A DNA stretch of 17,467 nt from an uncultured Caulobacter sp. (GTDB lineage: Bacteria; Pseudomonadota; Alphaproteobacteria; Caulobacterales; Caulobacteraceae). This document shows, piece by piece, positions 5,598 through 12,754 of the stretch. Position numbers and translations under genes: made by a program. The notes beneath the pieces were generated by a model, which saw nothing but the letters and a program-made list of their open reading frames with translations, was not told the DNA's origin and did no database searches. Numbering within the stretch: the stretch's first letter is position 1; each line of letters starts with the position of its first letter. The stretch lies in assembly GCF_937900395.1 (NCBI RefSeq), contig NZ_CALCDX010000114.1:1-17467 (forward strand). Reading direction: 5' to 3'.

Positions 5598-6893
5598 ATG
5601 CACGACATCAAGGCCATCCGCGACAATCCCGAAGCCTTCGACCGCCACTGGTCGGCCAAGGGGCGTTCAGGCGCGGCCGCCGAGGCCGTGAAGCTCGACG
5701 CCCAGCTGCGCGCGGCCCAGACGACGCTGCAAGAAGCCCAGGCCAAGCGCAACGAAAGCTCCAAGCTGATCGGCATGGCCAAGGCCAAGAAGGACGAGGC
5801 CGAAGCCCAGCGCCTGATGGCCGAGGTCGAGGCGCTGAAGGGCGTCATGGCCGCCGCGGCCGAAGAGGAGGCGCTGGTCGGCGGCAAGCTGAAGGACCTG
5901 CTGGCGTCCTTGCCCAACATCCCCGCGCCCGAGGTTCCGGTCGGCGAGGACGAGGCGGGCAATGTCGAGCAGCGCCGCTGGGGCGACGCCGCCAAGCTGC
6001 CCGCCGGCAAGCTGAACAAGCCCAAGGACCACGTCGACCTGGGCGCGGCTCTCGGCGGCATGGACTTCGAGGCCGCCGCCCGCATGAGTGGCGCGCGCTT
6101 CGTGGTGCTGAAGAAGGAGATCGCTCGCCTGGAGCGCGCGATCGGCCAGTTCATGCTGGACCTGCAGACGGTCGAGCACGGCTACACGGAAGTCAGCCCG
6201 CCGCTGCTGGTGAAGAGCGAGGCGCTTTACGGAACGGGCCAGCTGCCGAAGTTCGCCGAGGACCTCTTCCACACCACGGACGACCGCTGGCTGATTCCGA
6301 CCGCCGAGGTCTCGCTGACCAACATCGTGCGTGAGCAGCTCGTCGCCGAGGAAGAGCTGCCGATGCGCCTGACGGCCCTGACGCCGTCCTTCCGCGCCGA
6401 GGCCGGTTCGGCCGGGCGCGACACCCGCGGCATGATCCGCCAGCACCAGTTCTACAAGGTCGAGCTGGTCTCGATCACCACGCCCGATCAGTCCGAGGCC
6501 GAGCACCAGCGCATGGTCGAATGCGCCGAGACGGTGCTGAAGAAGCTGGAGCTGCCGTTCCGCACCATGCTGCTGTGCACCGGCGACATGGGCTTCGGCG
6601 CCCGCAAGACCTACGACCTCGAGGTCTGGCTGCCGTCTCAGGACATGTATCGCGAGATCAGCTCGTGCTCGAACTGCGGCGACTTCCAGGCTCGCCGCAT
6701 GGAGGCCCGCTACCGCAAGACCGGCGAGAAGGGCGGTCACTTCGTCCACACCCTGAACGGCTCGGGCCTGGCCGTGGGCCGCACCCTGGTGGCCGTGCTT
6801 GAGAACTACCAGGACGAGGGCGGGCGCATCCACATCCCGGCCGTGCTGCAGCCCTATATGGGCGGGATCACGCACATCGGGGGCGCGGCGTGA
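5598..6893 (+). CDS. serS: Serine--tRNA ligase
   Basis: This enzyme charges tRNA-Ser (and tRNA-Sec where present) with serine in the cytoplasm. The 431 residues match the family size. The N-terminal MHDIKAIRDNPEAFDRH is typical, followed by the two-helix coiled-coil tRNA-binding arm (about residues 30-110, rich in Ala, Glu and Lys). The class II catalytic core shows motif 1 around HGYTEVSPPLLV, the serine-pocket stretch PTAEVSLTN, motif 2 FRAEAGSAGRDTRGMIRQHQ and motif 3 around GSGLAVGRTLVAVLENYQ. The start is ATG 5598, which gives the standard N-terminus; an upstream in-frame TTG at 5589 adds only three residues. The stop overlaps the GTG of surE (GTGA), so serS and surE are coupled. The leader upstream is palindrome-rich. 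Confidence 0.97.
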   Translation: MHDIKAIRDNPEAFDRHWSAKGRSGAAAEAVKLDAQLRAAQTTLQEAQAKRNESSKLIGMAKAKKDEAEAQRLMAEVEALKGVMAAAAEEEALVGGKLKDLLASLPNIPAPEVPVGEDEAGNVEQRRWGDAAKLPAGKLNKPKDHVDLGAALGGMDFEAAARMSGARFVVLKKEIARLERAIGQFMLDLQTVEHGYTEVSPPLLVKSEALYGTGQLPKFAEDLFHTTDDRWLIPTAEVSLTNIVREQLVAEEELPMRLTALTPSFRAEAGSAGRDTRGMIRQHQFYKVELVSITTPDQSEAEHQRMVECAETVLKKLELPFRTMLLCTGDMGFGARKTYDLEVWLPSQDMYREISSCSNCGDFQARRMEARYRKTGEKGGHFVHTLNGSGLAVGRTLVAVLENYQDEGGRIHIPAVLQPYMGGITHIGGAA

Positions 6894-7684
6894 GGATCCT
6901 CCTCACCAACGACGACGGCATCCACGCGCCGGGCCTGACGGCGCTTGAGGCGATCGCGCGGGCGCTCAGCGACGACGTCTGGATCTGCGCGCCCGAGTAC
7001 GAGCAGTCGGGCGCCAGCCGAGCCCTGACGTTGGCGGACCCGCTGCGTGTCCGCCGCCTGGATCCGCGCCGCTTCGCCGTCGAGGGCACGCCGACCGACT
7101 GCGTGATGATGGGCGTTCAGGAACTGGTCGAAGGCGCCAAGCCCGACCTGGTGCTGTCGGGCGTCAATCGCGGCCAGAACATCGCCGAGGACGTCACTCT
7201 ATCGGGCACGGTCGCCGGCGCGATCGAGGGCATGGCCCTGGGCATCCCATCGATCGCCCTGTCGCAGTCAATGACCTATTTCCATGACGAGATCGTCGCC
7301 CACTGGGAGACGGCCGAGGCCTTTGGTTCGGGGATCATCCAGCGCTTGCTGGAAGTGGGCTGGCCGTCGGACGTGATCATGAACGTCAACTTCCCGGCCG
7401 TGCCGCCCGAGCAGGTCACGACGGTCGAGGTGACCCGCCAGGGCTTCCGCGATGGCCACCTGCGCCACATGGAAAAGCGCACCGATCCGCGCGGCCGCGA
7501 CTATTACTGGATGGGGTTCACGGCCAAGGCCTCGAGCCCGGCCGAGGGCACCGACCTGCGCGCCGTCTACGACGGACGCATCTCGGTCACGCCGCTGCAC
7601 ATCGACCTGACCCACCACGAGACCGTCCACAAGCTGAAGAGCGTGCTGGGCGGCGCGCCGCCGAAGCTTAAGGTGGCGGAATGA
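6890..7684 (+). CDS. surE: 5'-nucleotidase SurE
   Basis: SurE is a metal-dependent phosphatase acting on nucleoside 5'- and 3'-monophosphates and short polyphosphates. It is often linked with Pcm in survival and repair. The protein begins MRILLTNDDGIHAPGLTALE, and the DD pair at residues 8-9 ligates the metal. PEYEQSGASRALT follows near residue 40 with the conserved Ser. The loop LSGVNRGQNIAEDVTLSGTV near residues 88-107 provides the Asn metal ligand and the dimer-forming segment. At 264 residues it is of normal length. The GTG start overlaps the serS stop by four bases, and the gene's own stop overlaps the pcm start (ATGA), giving a tightly coupled serS-surE-pcm set. Confidence 0.96.
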   Translation: MRILLTNDDGIHAPGLTALEAIARALSDDVWICAPEYEQSGASRALTLADPLRVRRLDPRRFAVEGTPTDCVMMGVQELVEGAKPDLVLSGVNRGQNIAEDVTLSGTVAGAIEGMALGIPSIALSQSMTYFHDEIVAHWETAEAFGSGIIQRLLEVGWPSDVIMNVNFPAVPPEQVTTVEVTRQGFRDGHLRHMEKRTDPRGRDYYWMGFTAKASSPAEGTDLRAVYDGRISVTPLHIDLTHHETVHKLKSVLGGAPPKLKVAE

Positions 7685-8349
7685 GCGGACGGACGACCAA
7701 GGCCGCCGAAAACGCCAAGGCCGACCTGCCGCGCCTGATGCAGGCCTTGCGCGACCAGGGGGTCACCGATCCCCAGGTGCTGAAGGCCATCGAGACCACG
7801 CCGCGCGACCTTTTCACGCCGGACCTGTTCAAGGATCGTTCGTGGGAGGACTCGGCCCTGCCGATCGCCTGCGGCCAGACCATAAGCCAGCCGTTCATCG
7901 TCGGCCTGATGACCCAGGCGTTGACCGTGGAGCCGCGCTCTCGCGTCTTGGAGATCGGCACCGGCTCGGGCTACCAGACCACGATCCTCAGCAAGGTCTC
8001 GCGCCTCGTCTATACGATCGAGCGCTACCGGACCCTGATGAAAGAGGCCGAGGGCCGCTTCCAGAAGCTTGGCCTGACCAATGTCATCACCAAGTTCGGC
8101 GATGGCGGCGAAGGATGGGCCGAACAGGCGCCATTCGACCGCATTATGGTCACGGCTGCGGCCGAAGATGATCCCAAGAGGCTGCTTTCTCAGCTGAAGC
8201 CCAACGGCGTGCTGGTCGCGCCGGTGGGGAAGGGGCCAGTCCAGAGTCTTCGCCGCTACGCGGGTGACGGCAAGGGGGGCTTCCGGGTCGAAATCCTGTG
8301 CGACGTGCGGTTCGTGCCGCTGCTGGCCGGCGTCGCCAAGGATCAGTGA
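7681..8349 (+). CDS. pcm: Protein-L-isoaspartate O-methyltransferase
   Basis: Pcm methylates abnormal L-isoaspartyl residues in aged proteins using S-adenosylmethionine, starting their repair. The 222-residue protein carries ALPIACGQTISQPFIVGLMT (about residues 59-78), the family's substrate-side segment. RVLEIGTGSGYQTTILSKV (residues about 87-105) is the glycine-rich motif I for SAM. Later come FDRIMVTAAAEDDP (motif II) and LKPNGVLVAPVG (motif III). A short N-terminal extension (SGRTTKAAENAKAD) precedes the domain. ATG 7681 overlaps the surE stop. After pcm come 94 bases and then the dipM-like gene on the same strand. Confidence 0.96.
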   Translation: MSGRTTKAAENAKADLPRLMQALRDQGVTDPQVLKAIETTPRDLFTPDLFKDRSWEDSALPIACGQTISQPFIVGLMTQALTVEPRSRVLEIGTGSGYQTTILSKVSRLVYTIERYRTLMKEAEGRFQKLGLTNVITKFGDGGEGWAEQAPFDRIMVTAAAEDDPKRLLSQLKPNGVLVAPVGKGPVQSLRRYAGDGKGGFRVEILCDVRFVPLLAGVAKDQ

Positions 8350-8385
8350 GTTTGGGGCGTCGGGCATGGTCCGGCGGCCTTGGTG

Positions 8386-8400
8386 TTAAGACTTGATTCA
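8386..8400 (+). promoter_or_regulatory. Possible CtrA-like site and GANTC upstream of the dipM-like gene
   Basis: TTAAGACTTGATTCA reads TTAA-N7-TTCA, one base off the TTAA-N7-TTAA pattern bound by the cell-cycle regulator CtrA. It overlaps GATTC (8395-8399), a GANTC methylation site. It lies 44 bases before the start codon. It could be chance. Confidence 0.3.
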
Positions 8401-8443
8401 CCCTGGCGGAGCCTTGTGAAGGCCCGGCGGGAAAGGAGACGTC

Positions 8444-10315
8444 ATGAGGCAGTTGTGGACGCAAGCGGCGGTGATCGCCCTGACGGCTGGAACGCTCTCC
8501 GCCTGTGCGACCGCTCCGCAATATGCGACGCGCGAGGGCCAGGCCCCGGCGACCGCGACGCGGATGCCGACCCCGAACTTCCCGATCACCCAGCCGCCGT
8601 CCTCGGCGTCTCAAGCCGCGCCCATGGCCGCCGCGCCCGAGTCCGGCGCCGAGAGCGACGCCGTGGCGACCGCGCCGATGGTGGCCGCCGCGCCGGCTCC
8701 GGCGCCGGTGAAGTCGCAGCCCCTGGCCCCGGTGACCCAGTCCGAATTGCCGCCGCCGGCGTCGCCCGCTCCGACCGCCCACGCCGCTCTGCGCGCCATC
8801 CCGCCCAAGACCGTCGTGACCACCTCGGTGACCGGTCCTGTCGTCGACGTCGACGGCAAGGCCCAGGTCCACGTGGTGAAGTCGGGCGACACCTTGACCT
8901 CGATCGCCAAGAAGTTCGGCGTCAACGTCAACGACTTGGCCAAGGACAACGACATCAAGAAGGGCCAGACCCTGCGTCTGGGCCAAAAGATCAAGGGCCC
9001 GTCCAGCGAGCAGAAGGCCTATGTCGTCCAGACCGGCGACACGATGTTCGCGATCGCCAAGCGCTTCAACGTCACGGCCTCGGCCCTGGCCGAGGAGAAC
9101 GACCTTTCGACCGGCGCGTCGATCAGGAAGGGCCAGCGCCTGAAACTGCCTGACGGCTTCAAGGACAAGGGTCCGATCAAGACGACGTCGGTCGTTCCAG
9201 GGACCGCCGCGCCGGAAGCCGTCGCCGAGGAAGAGGCCGCCCCGGCTCCGGCGCCGACCCGCGCCAGCGCGTCCAAGCCCTCGCGTCAGCCCGCCGCCGA
9301 GTCCACGACCGTCAGCACCACCTCGCTCAGCGTCACCGGCGCGGTGGTCGAGATCGCCGGCAAGCGCCAGGTCCATACGGTCAAGTCGGGCGACACCCTG
9401 ACGTCGATCGCCAAGAAGTTCGATGTCAGCGTCAATGACCTGGCCGAGGACAACAAGATCAAGAAGGGCCAGACCCTGCGTCTGGGCCAGAAGATCAAGG
9501 GCCCGGCCACCGAGCAGAAGGCCTATGTCGCCCAGTCGGGCGACACCCTGGCCGAGATCGGCAAGCGCTTTGGCGTGACCGCCAGGGCCCTCGCCGCCGA
9601 GAACGGCCTGCGCGCCACCGCGACGATCAAGAAGGGCCAGAAGATTCGGCTGCCGGACGGCTTCCGCGACAAGGGGCCGCTGAAGACCACGACCACGGTC
9701 TCCAGGCCCGCGCCGGTTGAGCCGTCGAACAGCTACACCCGGGTCGAGACGCCGACGCCCGCGCCCTCGACGCCGTCGGCTCCGGTTCCCTACACCCCCA
9801 GCTACCCGCGCCCCAGCGCGCCGGTCGCCGCCCAGCCGGTGACACCGCCGTCGGCCTCCTCGCGTCCGATCATCGAGAGCAGCGCCGCCCCGACCGAGGC
9901 CGAGATCATCGCCTCGGGCAAGGGCAAGTTCGACTGGCCCCTGCGTGGAGAGGTCATCTCCGACTTCGGCGTCAAGGGCACGGGCCAGCGCAACGACGGC
10001 CTGAACATCCGCGCGCCGCAGGGCACGCCGGTGCTCGCGGCCGCCGATGGCGAGATCGCCTACGCCGGCAACCAGGTCCCGACCTTCGGCAACCTCGTGC
10101 TGGTCAAGCACGCGGACGGCTGGGTCACGGCCTACGCCCACCTCTCCAGCACCACCGTGAAGATGCGCCAGCAGGTCAAGCAGGGCGACCAGATCGGCGC
10201 GGTCGGCGCCACGGGCGGGGTCAACGAGCCCCAGCTGCATTTCGAGATGCGCTACGCGCCGACGGTCAAGGACAAGGCCAAGCCGGTCGATCCGGGTTTG
10301 CTGCTGCCGCGCTAG
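8444..10315 (+). CDS. dipM: DipM-like LysM/LytM cell-division lipoprotein
   Basis: The 623-residue protein starts with a signal peptide ending in LSAC (Cys at 21), a lipobox. A Pro/Ala-rich linker follows. Then come two LysM peptidoglycan-binding pairs: LysM1 (about 142-186), LysM2 (192-240), LysM3 (310-354) and LysM4 (360-408). A second Pro/Ser linker leads to a C-terminal LytM (peptidase M23) domain from about residue 495. The four-LysM plus LytM layout matches DipM of Caulobacter crescentus, which coordinates autolysins and envelope constriction. In the LytM domain the usual zinc ligands are changed: the H and D of HxxxD are N517 and N521, and HLHFE reads QLHFE (Q597). H566 and H599 remain. 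It should therefore be non-hydrolytic and act as an activator. ATG 8444 is set by AAAGGAG at 8432-8438. A terminator follows the stop. Confidence 0.92.
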   Translation: MRQLWTQAAVIALTAGTLSACATAPQYATREGQAPATATRMPTPNFPITQPPSSASQAAPMAAAPESGAESDAVATAPMVAAAPAPAPVKSQPLAPVTQSELPPPASPAPTAHAALRAIPPKTVVTTSVTGPVVDVDGKAQVHVVKSGDTLTSIAKKFGVNVNDLAKDNDIKKGQTLRLGQKIKGPSSEQKAYVVQTGDTMFAIAKRFNVTASALAEENDLSTGASIRKGQRLKLPDGFKDKGPIKTTSVVPGTAAPEAVAEEEAAPAPAPTRASASKPSRQPAAESTTVSTTSLSVTGAVVEIAGKRQVHTVKSGDTLTSIAKKFDVSVNDLAEDNKIKKGQTLRLGQKIKGPATEQKAYVAQSGDTLAEIGKRFGVTARALAAENGLRATATIKKGQKIRLPDGFRDKGPLKTTTTVSRPAPVEPSNSYTRVETPTPAPSTPSAPVPYTPSYPRPSAPVAAQPVTPPSASSRPIIESSAAPTEAEIIASGKGKFDWPLRGEVISDFGVKGTGQRNDGLNIRAPQGTPVLAAADGEIAYAGNQVPTFGNLVLVKHADGWVTAYAHLSSTTVKMRQQVKQGDQIGAVGATGGVNEPQLHFEMRYAPTVKDKAKPVDPGLLLPR

Positions 10316-10320
10316 GACGC

Positions 10321-10355
10321 AAGGCCCGCTTTGAAAGAGGCGGGCCTTTTTCTTT
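10321..10355 (+). terminator. Intrinsic terminator of the dipM-like gene
   Basis: A nine-base stem, AAGGCCCGC (10321-10329) with GCGGGCCTT (10340-10348), is followed by TTTCTTTC, five bases after the dipM stop codon. It ends the serS-surE-pcm-dipM transcript ahead of a convergent gene. Confidence 0.9.
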
Positions 10356-10362
10356 CTTGGGC

Positions 10363-11307
10363 CTAGCCGCCGCAGTCGCCGTAGAAGACCATCCGCTTGC
10401 CGCGATAGTCGAACAGCACCTTCAGCTTCATCTGCGCCATCAGCTTGTTGCCGACATTGGCGACGCGGGTCTTGGCCGAGCCGGCTGCCGAATAGACGCT
10501 CATGGGCGTCTCCGTCGCGGTGAAGGGGCCAAAGCCGACGGAACCCTTGAAGACGTAGGACTTGGCCTTGGCCTCGCCCCGAGCGCCGGTGCGGGTGACC
10601 GAGCCGGCTTCCGCCAGGCCGGCCTTCACGCCGGGGAGGTCGAGGGCGCTCTTGAACAGGCCGACCGCGCCGTTGGAGCCGGTGTCCAGGCTGACCGGCG
10701 CGCGCGCGGCGCCGAAGCGGAAACCCGGAATGATCGGGAAGCTGTCCACGGTCTTGAGGGGTGTCGCCCAGCGCTGGCGGCAGGTCGCCGTCAGGGCCTT
10801 GGCCTGGTCCGCGCGGCTCAGGATGGCGATGGTCTGACCCGGATAATCGATCAACACCGTCTTATCGGCGAGAAAGCTGTAGCCGATCACGCCGTCGAGC
10901 GGACGGCCGTAGCTCGCGGAAAGGCCGGTCATGTCCGACGCGACGGTGTCGAAGGGCGCGAAGGCTTGGTCTCCGATGGTCAGTTGGTCGATGAGGCCCG
11001 GAAAGACCTGAGCGCCCTTGCCGTCGCCAAAGCCCGTGGCCTCGCCGCCGTCTCCGCGATCGATTTTCAGCCCCAGGGCCTGCGCCCGCGAAAGATCGAT
11101 CACCGAGGGATCGACCCCCGTGTCGAGGATCATCCGCAGCGGCTGGCCGTGAACCTTGACCTCAAGGTCTATCGTCCCACGCGAGAAGTCGAACGGGACC
11201 ACGAGGGGAGGGGGAACGGTGGCAGCGCCCTCCGAAGGGCCCAGGAGCAGGAGCGCCGCCACCGGGGCGCTGAGGACGAGGGCTGCGGACTTCACGGCGC
11301 GCTTCAC
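10363..11307 (-). CDS. Retropepsin-like aspartyl protease, exported
   Basis: The product has two Asp-Thr-Gly signatures, RMILDTGVDPSVID (first lobe) and PVSLDTGSNGAVGL (second lobe), about 146 residues apart. It therefore looks like a two-lobed aspartic protease in one chain rather than a homodimeric retropepsin. DGVIGYSFLADKTVLIDYPG is the conserved strand segment after the first lobe. I place the start at GTG 11305-11307, which gives an N-terminal signal peptide (VKRAVKSAALVLSAPVAALL, then LLGPSEGAA), so the protein should act in the periplasm. The frame is open to ATG 11391, but those 28 extra residues are Arg-rich and would bury the signal. The substrate is unknown. It lies downstream of the ATPase gene on the same strand and converges with dipM. 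Confidence 0.85.
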   Translation of the reverse strand: MKRAVKSAALVLSAPVAALLLLGPSEGAATVPPPLVVPFDFSRGTIDLEVKVHGQPLRMILDTGVDPSVIDLSRAQALGLKIDRGDGGEATGFGDGKGAQVFPGLIDQLTIGDQAFAPFDTVASDMTGLSASYGRPLDGVIGYSFLADKTVLIDYPGQTIAILSRADQAKALTATCRQRWATPLKTVDSFPIIPGFRFGAARAPVSLDTGSNGAVGLFKSALDLPGVKAGLAEAGSVTRTGARGEAKAKSYVFKGSVGFGPFTATETPMSVYSAAGSAKTRVANVGNKLMAQMKLKVLFDYRGKRMVFYGDCGG

Positions 11308-11418
11308 CTGCGAGAGTCGGCCACGCGCCGACGCGGCGACTTGATCGCACCGGCTCGGCCAGCGCAAACCCTGAAGTCTCCGGCGGACCATGAAATCGTC
11401 TGCGCGCCTCGACGCCGC

Positions 11419-12270
11419 CTAGGCCGGCAGCTTGACGCCCAGTTCGCCGGCCAGATCGCGCACGAACTGCCAGGCCACCCGGCCCGAGCGGCCGCCGCGC
11501 TGGGTCGACCACTGCAGGGCGCGGCGGTCGAGGTCGGGCGCCGAGAGGCCAAAGCGCTCGGCATAGGCGTGGATGGCGCCCAGATAGGTGTCCTGGTCCA
11601 TCGGAGGGAAGCCGATCCATAGGCCGAAGCGATCGGAGACGCTCATCTCCTCTTCGGCGTTCTCGGCGGCGGCGATCGCGCCCTGGCTTTCGACGTGGTC
11701 GCGCGGCATCAGGTGGCGGCGGTTCGAGGTGGCGACGAACAGCACGTTTTCCGGCGGCCCCGAGACGCCGCCTTCCAGCGCCGACTTCAGGGCCTTGGCC
11801 GCCGCCGCGCCGTCCTCGAACGAGAGGTCGTCGCACAGCACGACGAAGCGCTCCGCACGGGCTCGCAACAGATCAAAGAGCGGCGGCAACGCCGCGACCT
11901 CGTCGCGGTCGACCTCGACCAGCTTCAGATCGGGATAGACCTCGGCCAGGGCCATGAAGGCGGCCTTTGTCACCGAGCTTTTGCCCGTACCGCGCACGCC
12001 CCACAGCAGCACGTGGTTGCTGGGCAGGCCCACGGCGAAGCGGCGCAGATTCTCCACGAACCGCGCCTTCTGACGATCGATCCCGACCAGCAGGTCCAGC
12101 GACAGCGGATAGTCCGGCGCGGGGGCGAAGGCGCCGGTCGCGGGCTCGTGCCGGAATAGCCGCGCGCCCGAGAAATCCGGCGCGGCCGGCGGCGGCGGGG
12201 CCAGACGCTCCAGGGCGTCGGCGATGCGGGCGAGCAGGGGCCCAAATGGCGTGGGGAGCGCGTCGGTCAT
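11419..12270 (-). CDS. P-loop ATPase of the DUF815 type
   Basis: The protein has a Walker A motif GVRGTGKSS (about residues 91-99), a Walker B VVLCDDLSF (about 143-151) and an AAA+-like sensor segment FVATSNRRHLMP. It also has YPLSLDLLVGIDRQKARFVE, the stretch that marks the DUF815 family in proteobacteria. The core ATPase is complete, while the N-terminus (LPTPFGPLLARIADALERLA) is helical. The biological role of this family is not known. The start is uncertain: in-frame ATGs occur at 12300, 12282 and 12270. I use 12270 because the protein then begins MTDALPTPFG with GGAAA upstream. It is divergent from yajC, with an intergenic space of about 119 bp. Similar ATPase genes occur next to yajC-secDF in other alphaproteobacteria, as far as I recall. 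Confidence 0.88.
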   Translation of the reverse strand: MTDALPTPFGPLLARIADALERLAPPPPAAPDFSGARLFRHEPATGAFAPAPDYPLSLDLLVGIDRQKARFVENLRRFAVGLPSNHVLLWGVRGTGKSSVTKAAFMALAEVYPDLKLVEVDRDEVAALPPLFDLLRARAERFVVLCDDLSFEDGAAAAKALKSALEGGVSGPPENVLFVATSNRRHLMPRDHVESQGAIAAAENAEEEMSVSDRFGLWIGFPPMDQDTYLGAIHAYAERFGLSAPDLDRRALQWSTQRGGRSGRVAWQFVRDLAGELGVKLPA

Positions 12271-12380
12271 GGCCGTTTCCATACCCTCGCGGGCTCGCAT
12301 TGCAAAAGGGAAGGCGAACGCATAGCTTCCGCCGACTTGGCGCGACCCTATGTAAGGCGGCGCGCCTCATCGGATTTTTT

Positions 12381-12386
12381 GGAGTC
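12381..12386 (+). promoter_or_regulatory. yajC ribosome-binding site overlapping a GANTC site
   Basis: GGAG at 12381-12384 lies five bases before ATG 12390 and follows a T-rich run (GGATTTTTT). It overlaps GAGTC at 12382-12386, the same arrangement as at tatA. Confidence 0.65.
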
Positions 12387-12389
12387 TCC

Positions 12390-12695
12390 ATGAACAGCCT
12401 GAACGCCCAGATCCTGCAGCTGGCCCCCATCCTCCTGATGGTGGTGCTATTCTACTTCATGCTGATCCGTCCTCAGCAGAAGCGCGCCAAGGAGCATCAG
12501 AACATGCTCGCCAACCTGAAGCGCGGCGACACCGTCGTCCTGTCTTCGGGCGTGCTGGGCAAGATCGTGCGCGTCGAAGACAAGGAAGTGGGCGTCGAGA
12601 TCGCCCAGGGCGTGACCGTGAAGGTCGTCAAGGGCATGATCACGGAAGTCCGCGCCAAGGGCGAGCCGGCCGCCGCCAACGACGCCAAGAACTAA
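12390..12695 (+). CDS. yajC: Preprotein translocase accessory subunit YajC
   Basis: YajC is a small inner-membrane partner of SecDF in Sec-dependent export. The 101-residue protein has one N-terminal membrane helix (ILQLAPILLMVVLFYFMLI, about residues 8-26). The family signature RPQQKRAKEHQNML and LKRGDTVVLSSGVLGKIVRV follows, and then the beta-rich cytoplasmic part (VEDKEVGVEIAQGVTVKVVK). ATG 12390 has GGAG just upstream. secD starts 59 bp downstream on the same strand, so the two are probably cotranscribed. The upstream gene on the minus strand is the DUF815-type ATPase. Confidence 0.95.
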   Translation: MNSLNAQILQLAPILLMVVLFYFMLIRPQQKRAKEHQNMLANLKRGDTVVLSSGVLGKIVRVEDKEVGVEIAQGVTVKVVKGMITEVRAKGEPAAANDAKN

Positions 12696-12754
12696 GGCGA
12701 ACCCCACCCTTCGCGAGGCGTTCGTAGCGGCGCCGCCTGAAAAGTCTCTGATCC

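Noticed and set aside
8150..10240. A 696-codon minus-strand frame opposite the dipM-like gene
   Set aside because: Its translation repeats because the LysM coding DNA repeats; it is Gly/Arg-rich without any recognisable domain.
10357..11622. A 421-codon plus-strand frame opposite the aspartyl protease
   Set aside because: The minus strand has two DTG motifs and a signal peptide; the plus-strand translation is unstructured Ala/Arg/Gly-rich sequence.
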